From the NCBI GenBank assembly GCA_049115735.1, contig JAGDZP010000012.1:310001-374000 (forward strand): DNA of 64,000 bases, read 5' to 3'. Below, piece by piece: positions 1 through 6,670 of the stretch (positions are counted from its first letter, which is position 1; each line of letters starts with the position of its first letter). Source of the DNA: CAXBNB01 sp049115735. GTDB taxonomy: Bacteria; Bacteroidota; Bacteroidia; Cytophagales; Cyclobacteriaceae. The notes under the pieces were generated by a model that did no database searches, had not been told where the DNA came from, and was given only the letters and a program-made list of their open reading frames with translations. Position numbers and translations under genes: made by a program.

Positions 1-756
1 TTGAGTATTGGGAATAACGAATTGAAGGAATTTGGTAGCAACTTCAAGTACCTACGCAAGCTGAGTAATTTTTCAGCCATAAATGCCGCCAAATGTGATA
101 TTCAGAGCATTCCGGACGAGATAGCTTTGTTGATCAACCTTAAGAAACTATACCTACAGGAAAATAAGATTTCCTATATATCTCCAGAGATCGGTCAGCT
201 TGGAAGGTTAGAAGAGCTTTCGTTGTATAAAAACGAACTACCTGAAGTGCCATATGAATTGTTTGATTGCACTGAACTGACGGAACTAGACTTGTTTTAT
301 AACAAGATCAAGCTAATTCCAGCTGATATTTCCAGGCTGAAGAAAATTTCCAATTTGTACTTGTCATTCAATGAACTGGAATATTTACCGGAAAGTATTG
401 GCGATATGAAACTCAGGGAAATATTCGTGCACGACAACAAATTGACCAGTCTACCTGAGTCGTTAAAAGACATTAGTATGCTAGAGACCATTCGCTTTGA
501 CAACAACTACATTACCGAGTTTCCGGAGCAGCTTTTAGGGCTGAAAAAGATCAAGTATATAGACTTCTCTAAGACTGATGTGGCCATATTGCCAAAGGAT
601 ATTGTCAACTTCAAAGACCTGGAGCTGCTAGTATTTGACAGCCAGCCGATTGATAAGGATGATCCGAAAAATGCCAACTTTGAGAATATCCTGAAAACGC
701 TCGACGATAGGGGAGTGATATTAAATGTGACCGAGGAAGATGAAGTTAAGAATTGA
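1..756 (+). CDS. Leucine-rich repeat protein (5' end cut by window edge)
   Basis: The frame is open from the first base, so the real start probably lies upstream; 251 residues are visible. From about residue 20 to 215 the protein is a run of roughly 23-residue leucine-rich repeats of the LxxLxLxxNxIxxIPxxI type (for example LKKLYLQENKISYISPEIG and LTELDLFYNKIKLIPADI). Such repeats form a curved solenoid used for protein-protein contacts. No signal peptide or catalytic domain can be seen in the visible part, so partner and location are unknown. The C-terminus (DVAILPKDIVNF onward) ends in an acidic tail. The family assignment is secure; the function is not. Confidence 0.85.
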   Translation: MSIGNNELKEFGSNFKYLRKLSNFSAINAAKCDIQSIPDEIALLINLKKLYLQENKISYISPEIGQLGRLEELSLYKNELPEVPYELFDCTELTELDLFYNKIKLIPADISRLKKISNLYLSFNELEYLPESIGDMKLREIFVHDNKLTSLPESLKDISMLETIRFDNNYITEFPEQLLGLKKIKYIDFSKTDVAILPKDIVNFKDLELLVFDSQPIDKDDPKNANFENILKTLDDRGVILNVTEEDEVKN

Positions 757-784
757 TGGTTTAATGAGCCAACGACTGACAAAT

Positions 785-820
785 AAAAAAGGTGTCAACT
801 GAAAAGTTGACACCTTTTTT
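785..820. terminator. Bidirectional intrinsic terminator
   Basis: A perfect hairpin has arms GGTGTCAACT (791-800) and AGTTGACACC (805-814) and a GAAA loop. It is flanked by an A-run on the left and a T-run on the right, so it can terminate on both strands. It lies between the converging LRR and ferritin genes. Confidence 0.9.
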
Positions 821-840
821 ATTTCTACCGCTAGGGAATA

Positions 841-1353
841 TTACATTTCCTTCACCTGCTGGTCTACCATCATGATGCTCGTCGCGTCATCACCGAAATT
901 GTCAAATAATTCTAAGGCTTTTCTGGCCGTACCTTCTTCTTCTACCTGCTCATTGATAAACCATCTCATAAATTCTTCTGTAGCAAAATAATTCGACTTG
1001 CGACACTGACCGAATACTCGATGGATGGATTCTGTTACGGTAATTTCCATGTTCAATGCTTCCTCGAATGCCTCTCGCAACGTTGGAAATTCCAGGTTTA
1101 TCGCCTTAGCAGAAGGGATTTCCGGTTGAACGCCCACTTCTATCAGATACCTAAAGATCTTGAGCATGTGCTCTCTTTCTTCATTGGATTGTCTGTAGAA
1201 AAAGTCTGCACTACCGCTATAGCCTTTGTGGTCGCACCATCCGGCTATGGCCAGGTAAGCGTTGGAAGAATGTGATTCTATTTGTATCTGCTTTTTGAGA
1301 GAATTTGCAATCTCATCACTTATCAGCAGCTTTTGTCTCATTAAGTCTTTCAT
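841..1353 (-). CDS. ftnA: Ferritin (non-haem, FtnA-like)
   Basis: A 170-residue ferritin of the bacterial FtnA type. It oxidises Fe(II) at a di-iron ferroxidase centre and stores Fe(III) inside a 24-subunit cytoplasmic shell. Candidate ferroxidase residues are visible: Glu26 and Tyr33 in helix A (QIESHSSNAYLAIAGW) and Glu59/His62 in helix B (SNEEREHM), with further glutamates in ALNMEITVTESIH and NEQVEEEGTA. Length fits the family. Met5 is an alternative start. The gene converges on the LRR gene and lies next to genes with Fur-like operators, so iron control is plausible. Only a degenerate version of that operator (about 1419-1440) lies upstream of it. Confidence 0.92.
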   Translation of the reverse strand: MKDLMRQKLLISDEIANSLKKQIQIESHSSNAYLAIAGWCDHKGYSGSADFFYRQSNEEREHMLKIFRYLIEVGVQPEIPSAKAINLEFPTLREAFEEALNMEITVTESIHRVFGQCRKSNYFATEEFMRWFINEQVEEEGTARKALELFDNFGDDATSIMMVDQQVKEM

Positions 1354-1453
1354 GGTATCTTATTGTTTTGTTATAATAAAATTACCACATAGGTAGGAAT
1401 TAAGTTTCCCAAAAACTCAATTTATAATTGATCCAAATAAAAAGAAGGTGTAA

Positions 1454-1897
1454 TCAGGCGAAGATGTTTCTTCTGATTCGGGAGTGAATCTCACTGTTGA
1501 GCATGATCATAGCAAAGGTTCCTTCCAGCAAATCACGCAGTTCTATCAACTGTTCTATGCTGAATATAAAAAGTCTGTCGATGCAGGAGAGGTTAATCAC
1601 TTCAAAGTCTGCGCCGTTTGGATCCAGCAGGAGGGTCTCAAGGTTGATGCTCTTTATTTTTTGGTTTAGTGAGATAAGAGAGCAGGCATTAAACTTAATT
1701 TGATCTCCAAAAAGATCCATATAGTACACATTTAACTTGTCACACTGATAGCTGGCACAGTGTTGTGTAGCGTAAATTTCGGTGTAATTGGAGTTATTCA
1801 TTTTCGTACTAAATCGATTATCTCTTAGGACATTTTTTGCATCGCTTCTTTTCAGACCGTTTGAATTTCTTACAGCATTTTTTGAAAACACACTCAT
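1454..1897 (-). CDS. Unknown small protein with a Fur-like operator
   Basis: A 147-residue soluble protein that I do not recognise. It has a Cys pair (HCASYQC, about residues 46-52), then alternating hydrophobic stretches and a C-terminal helical region (FSIEQLIELRDLLEGTFAMIM). The first 32 residues are basic and low in conservation-like features, so Met33 (start at 1801) is an alternative beginning. No signal peptide or membrane segment is seen. Its promoter carries the best Fur-like palindrome of the window (1964-1988), overlapping a minus-strand TAAATTTG -7 box. It is therefore predicted to be made under iron limitation. The function is open; a metal-binding role for the cysteines is only a guess. 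Confidence 0.7.
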   Translation of the reverse strand: MSVFSKNAVRNSNGLKRSDAKNVLRDNRFSTKMNNSNYTEIYATQHCASYQCDKLNVYYMDLFGDQIKFNACSLISLNQKIKSINLETLLLDPNGADFEVINLSCIDRLFIFSIEQLIELRDLLEGTFAMIMLNSEIHSRIRRNIFA

Positions 1898-1959
1898 TTT
1901 CGCACTCCGTGTCGTGGCTAAATAAGTTTAAGAACTCTGGTCTGCTGCTTTGCATGATG

Positions 1960-1988
1960 CAAATTTATTTAGAATCAGTCTAAATAAA
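1960..1988 (-). promoter_or_regulatory. Promoter with Fur-like palindrome (box A)
   Basis: A perfect inverted repeat has 10-bp arms TTTATTTAGA (1964-1973) and TCTAAATAAA (1979-1988) around ATCAG. On the minus strand a Bacteroidota -7 box TAAATTTG (1967-1960) overlaps its edge. A repressor bound here would cover the promoter core of the 1454-1897 gene. The same operator recurs at 2104-2126 and 2938-2960. Assignment to Fur is inferred from symmetry and gene context. Confidence 0.7.
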
Positions 1989-2068
1989 AATAGTAGAGTT
2001 GAAATTTTCAGTTTGTGAAAAAAGATTTACACTATGTTCAAAATCTTCAATATGACTGGGACTTAATT

Positions 2069-2126
2069 TTGGATTTTATCAATGGACTCGTAGATTTGTT
2101 GACTTATTTATAATTAGTCTAAATTA
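2069..2126 (+). promoter_or_regulatory. Promoter with Fur-like palindrome (box B)
   Basis: TTG (2069-2071), a 19-bp spacer and TAGATTTG (2091-2098) fit the Bacteroidota promoter. Five bases further on lies an imperfect operator: TTATTTATA (2104-2112), ATTAG, TCTAAATTA (2118-2126). It covers the expected transcription start of the LuxR-type gene, whose GTG codon follows at 2132. Confidence 0.65.
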
Positions 2127-2131
2127 AGATA

Positions 2132-2761
2132 GTGCGATCCAAGACAGTAGCCATTTATGACGGTCAGTTCCTTACCAGGCGTGGCTTGGTGGCATTGATA
2201 GAATCGTTTCCAGAGTTTGAGCTATTGTTTGAAACCAATTCCATTCGATTTCTGAAAGAGAAACTTTGTGATGAACCCTCTGATATCGCCGTTGTGAGTG
2301 AGGATGATCCTGAGGTCATCAAGGATTTGATTGCTGAAGAAAAACTCGCGAAGAAGCTTGAACTTGTCCTGATCGTTGGTGAAAAGGGAAAAAGGCAAGT
2401 GAAAGAATTTTCCAGCTATGGGATTAAGTCAATTTTGACTGAGCAATGCGATGAAGATGAGATCAAGACTGCCCTTCAGGCTGTATCAAATGGCCAACGT
2501 TTTTTTTGCAGCAGGGTGATGGATTTGATGCTGGACACTTCTGAAAACGAAAGCAAAGGAAAATTGGATGAGCTACTAAGCACTAGGGAACGAGAGGTGC
2601 TTGAGTTGATTGTACAAGGTAATAGCACAGCATCTATCGCCGAGAAGTTATTCGTGAGCGTGCATACTGTAAATACGCATAGAAAGAACATCCTTAAGAA
2701 GCTAAGCTTAAAATCTCCTACTCAGCTTATCCTCTACGCCATTGAGAATGGGATTATCTAA
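2132..2761 (+). CDS. LuxR/NarL-type regulator with degenerate receiver domain
   Basis: A 209-residue DNA-binding regulator. Residues about 145-209 form a standard LuxR helix-turn-helix (LSTREREVLELIVQGNSTAS, then a SVHTVNTHRKNILKKL recognition region). The first 125 residues have the receiver fold pattern but not its chemistry. The acidic pair is reduced (VAIYDGQ), and the phospho-acceptor strand reads IAVVSEDDPE in place of the usual LLDxxMP. It is therefore unlikely to be switched by aspartate phosphorylation. The start is GTG; an in-frame stop at 2120 rules out a longer gene. Its promoter carries Fur-like box B, and the porin operon follows downstream in the same direction. It is a candidate regulator of that operon. 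Confidence 0.85.
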   Translation: MRSKTVAIYDGQFLTRRGLVALIESFPEFELLFETNSIRFLKEKLCDEPSDIAVVSEDDPEVIKDLIAEEKLAKKLELVLIVGEKGKRQVKEFSSYGIKSILTEQCDEDEIKTALQAVSNGQRFFCSRVMDLMLDTSENESKGKLDELLSTREREVLELIVQGNSTASIAEKLFVSVHTVNTHRKNILKKLSLKSPTQLILYAIENGII

Positions 2762-2886
2762 GATTTGTTGGTAATTGTACTCACTTCCGCAACGTTCTTG
2801 TTCCTACAAATATTTAGTACTCATTGATATTCACTTCCTCAGGTAAAACGAACAAAAGAGTTTCTGTAACTGTCGTGAGAAAAAAA

Positions 2887-2960
2887 AATCACTAGCACTA
2901 GTGATTGCATGGTAATCCCGGTACCTCTACATTTGCCTTATTTGAAATCAGTCTAAATAA
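2887..2960 (+). promoter_or_regulatory. Composite promoter: palindrome, -33/-7 and Fur-like box C
   Basis: In order: a perfect palindrome with arms AATCACTAG and CTAGTGATT around CA (2887-2906); TTG (2905-2907); a 20-bp spacer; TACATTTG (2928-2935); and an operator TTATTTGAA, ATCAG, TCTAAATAA (2938-2960) that shares core and right arm with box A. The porin ATG lies 14 bp beyond. The upstream palindrome touches the -33 element, where an activator could bind. The lower box overlaps the transcription start, where a repressor would act. Confidence 0.65.
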
Positions 2961-2973
2961 AAATAAGCATAAA

Positions 2974-4185
2974 ATGAGATTACGAATACTGCCAGTTATA
3001 CTGTTTGTCCTTTCAACGATGAACGTTCAGGCTCAGATAATTAGTGCCGATTCTGTGACAAATGAACCGCTGAACACAGCGAGTAATATTATTGCAGGAA
3101 ATGGAAACGGTAGGGTGACCGTGAGTGGATATGCGCAAATCGATTATAACCAGCCAGTAGGTGGTCCCTTGAGGCAAAATGGTAAGCTTGATGTGCACAG
3201 GCTAATTACGTTCATTGGATATAAGTTTAATGATCGTACGCATTTCGTTACTGAGATAGAATATGAGCATGTCAAGGAAGTTTACATCGAGCAAGCCTTT
3301 GTGAATTACCGTTTCAATCAAGCGATTAATTTTAGGGCAGGGTTGATGTTGATTCCTATGGGAATTGTGAACGAGTATCATGAGACTCCTACATTCAACG
3401 GTGTAGAGAGACCTAATCTGGACAAGTACATCATTCCTACTACCTGGAGGGAAATTGGAATGGGGCTCTCAGGAAACTTCCCTAACGCATCGCTAAGGTA
3501 TCAGTTGTATGTTGTAAATGGTTTTAATGGATATGATGGTTCGGGTAAATTCAATGGAAAAAATGGGTTTAGAGGTGGAAGACAAAAAGGAGCCGAATCT
3601 TATATGAGTTCTCCCAACCTTTCAGGAAAAGTTGACTATTATGGACTTCCTGGCTTGAAGGTGGGATTTGCAGGCTACTTTGGTAAGTCTCAAAGTACTC
3701 TCTATGGTGGCCTGGACGAATCTGATGCAATGGCACTGTCTCAAGCTGATTCTTCTGTTGTGGATATTTCAATGATAGGTCTGGACTTTAGATATCAAAA
3801 AAGAGGCTTTCAGGCAAGAGGCCAGTTGATTACAACTTCGATAGGAAACTCACAAGCGTATAACGCTTTTACTGGCAATGACCTTGGCTCAGGATTGTTT
3901 GGTTATTACCTCGAAGCTGGATACGACATTCTTAAATTGACTAAAGTAAACAATGATAAAGGGTTGACACTTTTTGCCAGGTATGAGAAATACAATACGC
4001 ACAAAAATACTGTCGGCGAGGTGTCAATAAATGATGCCTATAATAGAACTGATGTTACACTTGGTGCTACACTTAGACTGGCAACAGGAGCTGTTTTGAA
4101 AGCTGACTATCAGATCATGTCCACGGCTGTTGATGGGGCATTAAACAAAAAACAACTGAACCTTGGAGTTGGTGTTTGGTTCTAA
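2974..4185 (+). CDS. Outer-membrane porin, OprO/OprP-like
   Basis: A 403-residue beta-barrel protein resembling the phosphate-selective porin O/P family. The start at 2974 is preferred over the in-frame start at 2905 because it gives a clean signal peptide (MRLRILPVILFVLSTMNVQA, then Q) and because the promoter and operator lie upstream of it. The mature part alternates polar and aromatic residues in many short strands (VSGYAQIDYNQPV, FVNYRFNQAINFRAGLMLIPMG) and ends in a C-terminal GVGVWF strand with a terminal Phe, typical of barrel assembly. The Fur-like box implies expression under low iron, so the substrate may be an iron-related solute and not phosphate. Its neighbours are an FMN-binding protein and a membrane protein. 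Confidence 0.8.
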   Translation: MRLRILPVILFVLSTMNVQAQIISADSVTNEPLNTASNIIAGNGNGRVTVSGYAQIDYNQPVGGPLRQNGKLDVHRLITFIGYKFNDRTHFVTEIEYEHVKEVYIEQAFVNYRFNQAINFRAGLMLIPMGIVNEYHETPTFNGVERPNLDKYIIPTTWREIGMGLSGNFPNASLRYQLYVVNGFNGYDGSGKFNGKNGFRGGRQKGAESYMSSPNLSGKVDYYGLPGLKVGFAGYFGKSQSTLYGGLDESDAMALSQADSSVVDISMIGLDFRYQKRGFQARGQLITTSIGNSQAYNAFTGNDLGSGLFGYYLEAGYDILKLTKVNNDKGLTLFARYEKYNTHKNTVGEVSINDAYNRTDVTLGATLRLATGAVLKADYQIMSTAVDGALNKKQLNLGVGVWF

Positions 4186-4248
4186 AAATTAAATTGTTAA
4201 TACATTTGCCGATCATCTGTGCTTTGCATGGATGATTTGCTTGTTTTT

Positions 4249-4776
4249 ATGCGAACTACCTATATTATACTACTACTGATCGGCCTGAGTGCTTTTGGCG
4301 GCCTAGGGATTAAATTGCCCAAGAGTGCCATTAAAAAAATGGACAAGTCTATTAAAAGTGCATGGGCTGTGGAAGAATATGAGACAATTCAAGTTTCACT
4401 AGAAGGGCTGACAGAATTCAAATTAGATGGAAATGAAAAAGTTTCAGTGATCAAAGCTCAAAATGAGAGCATTGGTTTTATGGTTTTGTCTCAAGCTTAC
4501 GGTAAGTATGATTTTTTCGATTTGATGGTGTTGTATGATAACGAATTGAAAATAAAAAGTAGTGCTGTGCTGGTTTATCGGGAAGATTTTGGTGGTGAAA
4601 TAGGTAGTGGTAGATGGTTGAGGCAATTTGTGGGGAAGGATAAATCCAGTCAGTTTAAATTGGATGAAGATGTGCAGGGGATAAGCGGTGCAACAATTTC
4701 CGTGAGGTCAGCAACGAGGGAGTTCAAAAGAGTGACCTCACTCATGGAACAACTCAAAAAACAAAATAAATTATAG
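4249..4776 (+). CDS. Exported FMN-binding domain protein (flavinylation motif)
   Basis: A 175-residue protein with an N-terminal signal or anchor segment (MRTTYIILLLIGLSAFGG) and a single FMN-binding domain. Family hallmarks are visible: YREDFGGEIGSGRWLRQFVGK (about 110-130) and the ApbE flavin-transferase target pattern with Asp141 and SGAT at 146-149. In this family the flavin is linked to the last Thr of that motif. It would act outside the cytoplasmic membrane as a one- or two-electron carrier. GTG at 4219 and ATG at 4228 are alternative starts; 4249 gives the better signal sequence. A TACATTTG box at 4201-4208 may give it its own promoter. No apbE is present in the window. Confidence 0.82.
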   Translation: MRTTYIILLLIGLSAFGGLGIKLPKSAIKKMDKSIKSAWAVEEYETIQVSLEGLTEFKLDGNEKVSVIKAQNESIGFMVLSQAYGKYDFFDLMVLYDNELKIKSSAVLVYREDFGGEIGSGRWLRQFVGKDKSSQFKLDEDVQGISGATISVRSATREFKRVTSLMEQLKKQNKL

Positions 4777-4788
4777 TCTTAAGATATT

Positions 4789-5286
4789 TTGACTTACCTA
4801 AACAACATACACAACTTCCCCAACTATGTGAAGAGAATGATCTTCTTCTTTACATTGTCAATGACTGTTGGCTACTTTACTGGCTTCAATTTTATATACC
4901 ATACCACCGAGCTTAAACCAAAGGGAATAGAACAAAATTACAATGGCAATGAGGAGGACGAAGATGCTGAGGTGATGATGTTTAAAAAACCGGAAAAGGA
5001 GATACTCACGACCATACATACGCATATTCTTTCCTTCTCCCTCATATTCATAGCCATGGGTGGTATCCTGTTGTCAGTGCCTATGAATCAGAAGATTAAG
5101 TCCTTTTTATTGGTTGAGCCTTTCATTTCTACCATAGTCACATTTGGCGGTATTTGGTTGCTATGGAAAGGTATGCTCTGGATGAAGTATTTTGTAATGC
5201 TGTCAGGAATTTTGCTCACTCTGACTTTTGTTCTCATGGCTTTCTACATCTTCAAAGCTACACTTACAAAAGCTACCACTGATTGA
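4789..5286 (+). CDS. Four-helix membrane protein, likely partner of the FMN protein
   Basis: A 165-residue integral membrane protein with hydrophobic segments near residues 18-38, 86-106, 112-130 and 134-155. An acidic loop (GNEEDEDAEVMMFKKPEKE) lies between helices 1 and 2. Helix 2 opens with two spaced histidines (TIHTHILSFSLIF), which could ligate haem, but this is inference. The TTG start at 4789 is 12 bp after the FMN gene stop; ATG at 4837 would lose the first residues. I know no named family for it. Position and topology suggest it passes electrons between the membrane and the FMN-binding protein. Its last six codons, including the stop, are duplicated at 6032-6050. Confidence 0.65.
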   Translation: MTYLNNIHNFPNYVKRMIFFFTLSMTVGYFTGFNFIYHTTELKPKGIEQNYNGNEEDEDAEVMMFKKPEKEILTTIHTHILSFSLIFIAMGGILLSVPMNQKIKSFLLVEPFISTIVTFGGIWLLWKGMLWMKYFVMLSGILLTLTFVLMAFYIFKATLTKATTD

Positions 5287-5288
5287 TA

Positions 5289-5321
5289 AGCTTTACTAAA
5301 CTTTTGGAGTTTGGTAAAGCT
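5289..5321. terminator. Terminator-like palindrome, left copy
   Basis: Arms AGCTTTACTAAACT (5289-5302) and AGTTTGGTAAAGCT (5308-5321) surround a 5-nt loop, with one G-T pair. It starts 3 bp after the stop of the membrane-protein gene. There is no T-run, so termination would be weak. It is one half of the direct duplication. Confidence 0.55.
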
Positions 5322-5356
5322 GTGACTCCAGACGCTTTGATTCGATCTCTTGCCAA

Positions 5357-5376
5357 GGTTCGTGTCCTCACGAACC
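5357..5376. repeat. REP-like hairpin, left end of RAYT element
   Basis: A perfect hairpin has arms GGTTCGTG and CACGAACC and a TCCT loop. An inverted, slightly diverged copy lies at 5976-5995. RAYT transposases are known to recognise REP hairpins next to their genes. Confidence 0.7.
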
Positions 5377-5385
5377 ATAAACTAT

Positions 5386-5934
5386 TCATAATTCATTGCC
5401 AATGTGCTTTAGAAATCGAAATGGAGAAATCTCGTTTTCATAAAAGGCAGCAGATGAGAATTCATAATCAATGGGATTGTTAACTAAATTCCATCTTTCG
5501 TCTAGAGGGTTATTGTGGGTATAGTCTAGCTTTTGGTATATAACTTCAGGTGAGTAGAGCTCGATTGCGAGAGAATCTCTCTGCCAGAATTCATACGTTT
5601 TATTAGGAGCATCAACGTAATAACGAGGCAGTTTTGAAGCAGGCAATATTTTCTTAAATTGATGCGAAGTGAATTTAAGAAGTGAGGAACTTGGAAGTTC
5701 CTTGCCATTCAATTTATTTAGTCGCCAGATCAGATGGATGTGATTAGGCATGACTACAAACGCAAAAACTTCAATGAGATTCCGATTTGATAAGTTAGTG
5801 AGTGAATCTGTAACTATAAGCTTAAACGTTGTGGATTCCAGTAGTTTATTCCAGTTTCTAATAGTGGCAGTCCAGAAATAGATCTTTCCCAGCTCTAATT
5901 GAGATTTTCTTCGATGATGTTGCAAAATGGACAT
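5386..5934 (-). CDS. REP-associated tyrosine transposase (RAYT, IS200-like)
   Basis: A 182-residue Y1-type single-strand transposase. The metal-binding HUH motif is visible (VVMPNHIHLIW, about residues 61-71). The candidate catalytic tyrosine lies in the helix reading YQKLDYTHNNPL (about 132-143). The N-terminus YFWTATIRNW and the C-terminal FSSAAFYE are typical of the transposase_17 family. It would nick and rejoin single-stranded DNA at REP-type hairpins. Full length and uninterrupted, so possibly active. It runs opposite to the flanking host genes and is enclosed by matching hairpins, in keeping with a domesticated or mobile RAYT unit. Confidence 0.88.
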   Translation of the reverse strand: MSILQHHRRKSQLELGKIYFWTATIRNWNKLLESTTFKLIVTDSLTNLSNRNLIEVFAFVVMPNHIHLIWRLNKLNGKELPSSSLLKFTSHQFKKILPASKLPRYYVDAPNKTYEFWQRDSLAIELYSPEVIYQKLDYTHNNPLDERWNLVNNPIDYEFSSAAFYENEISPFRFLKHIGNEL

Positions 5935-5975
5935 TTTACAATATAGATATTATTTCTAGATTGCCAAAGTTCAAT

Positions 5976-5995
5976 GTTTCGTGGGGACACGAACC
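5976..5995. repeat. REP-like hairpin, right end of RAYT element
   Basis: Arms GTTTCGTG and CACGAACC surround GGGA with one mismatched pair. Read on the minus strand it matches the left hairpin, so the two face each other across the transposase gene. Confidence 0.65.
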
Positions 5996-6053
5996 AAGGC
6001 TTAGAATATAAAAAATTGCTTATTGACTCGGCAAAAGCTACAACTGATTGATA

Positions 6054-6086
6054 AGCTTTACTAAACTTCAAAAGTTTAGTAAAGCT
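6054..6086. terminator. Terminator-like palindrome, right copy
   Basis: A perfect 14-bp stem (AGCTTTACTAAACT at 6054-6067 with AGTTTAGTAAAGCT at 6073-6086) has a 5-nt loop. It repeats the palindrome at 5289-5321 and again follows a copy of the codons for KATTD and stop. A T-run comes only about 15 bp later. Confidence 0.6.
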
Positions 6087-6125
6087 ATAATACTAAAGCC
6101 TTTTTTCGTGTATGCACAAGTGTAC

Positions 6126-6545
6126 TTACCACTGATTGAATATCAGATTGACCATACCCTGAGCGATTCCTTCCTGAATGTTGCGGGCTCCCGTGGGATT
6201 GAAGCTGTCATATACTCGGTTGTTCATATAGCGGTTCATTGGAGCGGTAACAGCCATGCTTCTATAGGTGGTTTCTCCTTTTTTGTTTGGGTAATATACA
6301 TTGTCAAGGCCAGTGTATGGCTGGTTGACGGAAATGACTTGTTCTTGTTTGAATTTGAAAGGGTAGTACCAAAGCGCACCATGCCTGAATCTATTTTTAT
6401 TTGGTAAATTCAGATAAAACTGATTGCCTATAAACATGTTGGGTTGGACGGTAGTTGGAAATTTATCCAATACTTGAGCAGAACTCCAGTTTGGGAGCGC
6501 CACAATCACAAGTAAAAAAACCAAACCTTTTATTTGAAGCCTCAT
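6126..6545 (-). CDS. Small secreted protein of unknown function
   Basis: A 139-residue protein that I cannot place in a family. The ATG at 6545 is chosen over an upstream in-frame codon at 6602 because it begins a good signal peptide (MRLQIKGLVFLLVIVALPNW, then SSAQ). The mature part is rich in Asn, Tyr and Phe (QFYLNLPNKNRFRHGALWYY, NRYMNNRVYDSFNPTGARN), with no cysteines in the exported part. This composition is common in Bacteroidota periplasmic or outer-membrane accessory proteins. It is a single gene between the RAYT element and a divergently oriented beta-propeller gene; nothing in the context shows its role. Confidence 0.65.
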   Translation of the reverse strand: MRLQIKGLVFLLVIVALPNWSSAQVLDKFPTTVQPNMFIGNQFYLNLPNKNRFRHGALWYYPFKFKQEQVISVNQPYTGLDNVYYPNKKGETTYRSMAVTAPMNRYMNNRVYDSFNPTGARNIQEGIAQGMVNLIFNQW

Positions 6546-6670
6546 AACCGTAATATTATGTGTTTTACTTAGAATCAACTCCAGAACTGATGATTCGGTC
6601 AAGAACCACTCATATAATTATTAGGAGTTAATTCAAGTGCTAAGTATAAATTTAATGAAACTTTATACCT

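Larger units (their letters stand above)
5267..6086. mobile_element. RAYT/REP-type element within a 55-bp direct duplication
   Basis: The unit consists of an IS200-like transposase gene (5386-5934, minus), two inward-facing REP-like hairpins (5352-5376 and 5976-6000, 21 of 25 bases identical as inverted repeats), and an outer near-identical direct repeat at 5267-5321 and 6032-6086. The direct repeat contains the stop-codon end of the upstream membrane-protein gene plus its terminator-like palindrome. This shows that the element is an insertion at the 3' end of that gene. Confidence 0.7.

Noticed and set aside
1419..1440. Fourth Fur-like box upstream of the ferritin gene
   Set aside because: Only one half resembles the pattern (TTTATAATT, then GATCCAAATAA); too degenerate to list as a site.
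2905..2973. Longer start of the porin gene at 2905
   Set aside because: It would place the promoter and operator inside the gene and bury the signal peptide.
6048..6407. Plus-strand frame of 119 codons
   Set aside because: It begins in the duplicated palindrome and runs antisense to the better supported secreted-protein gene at 6126-6545.
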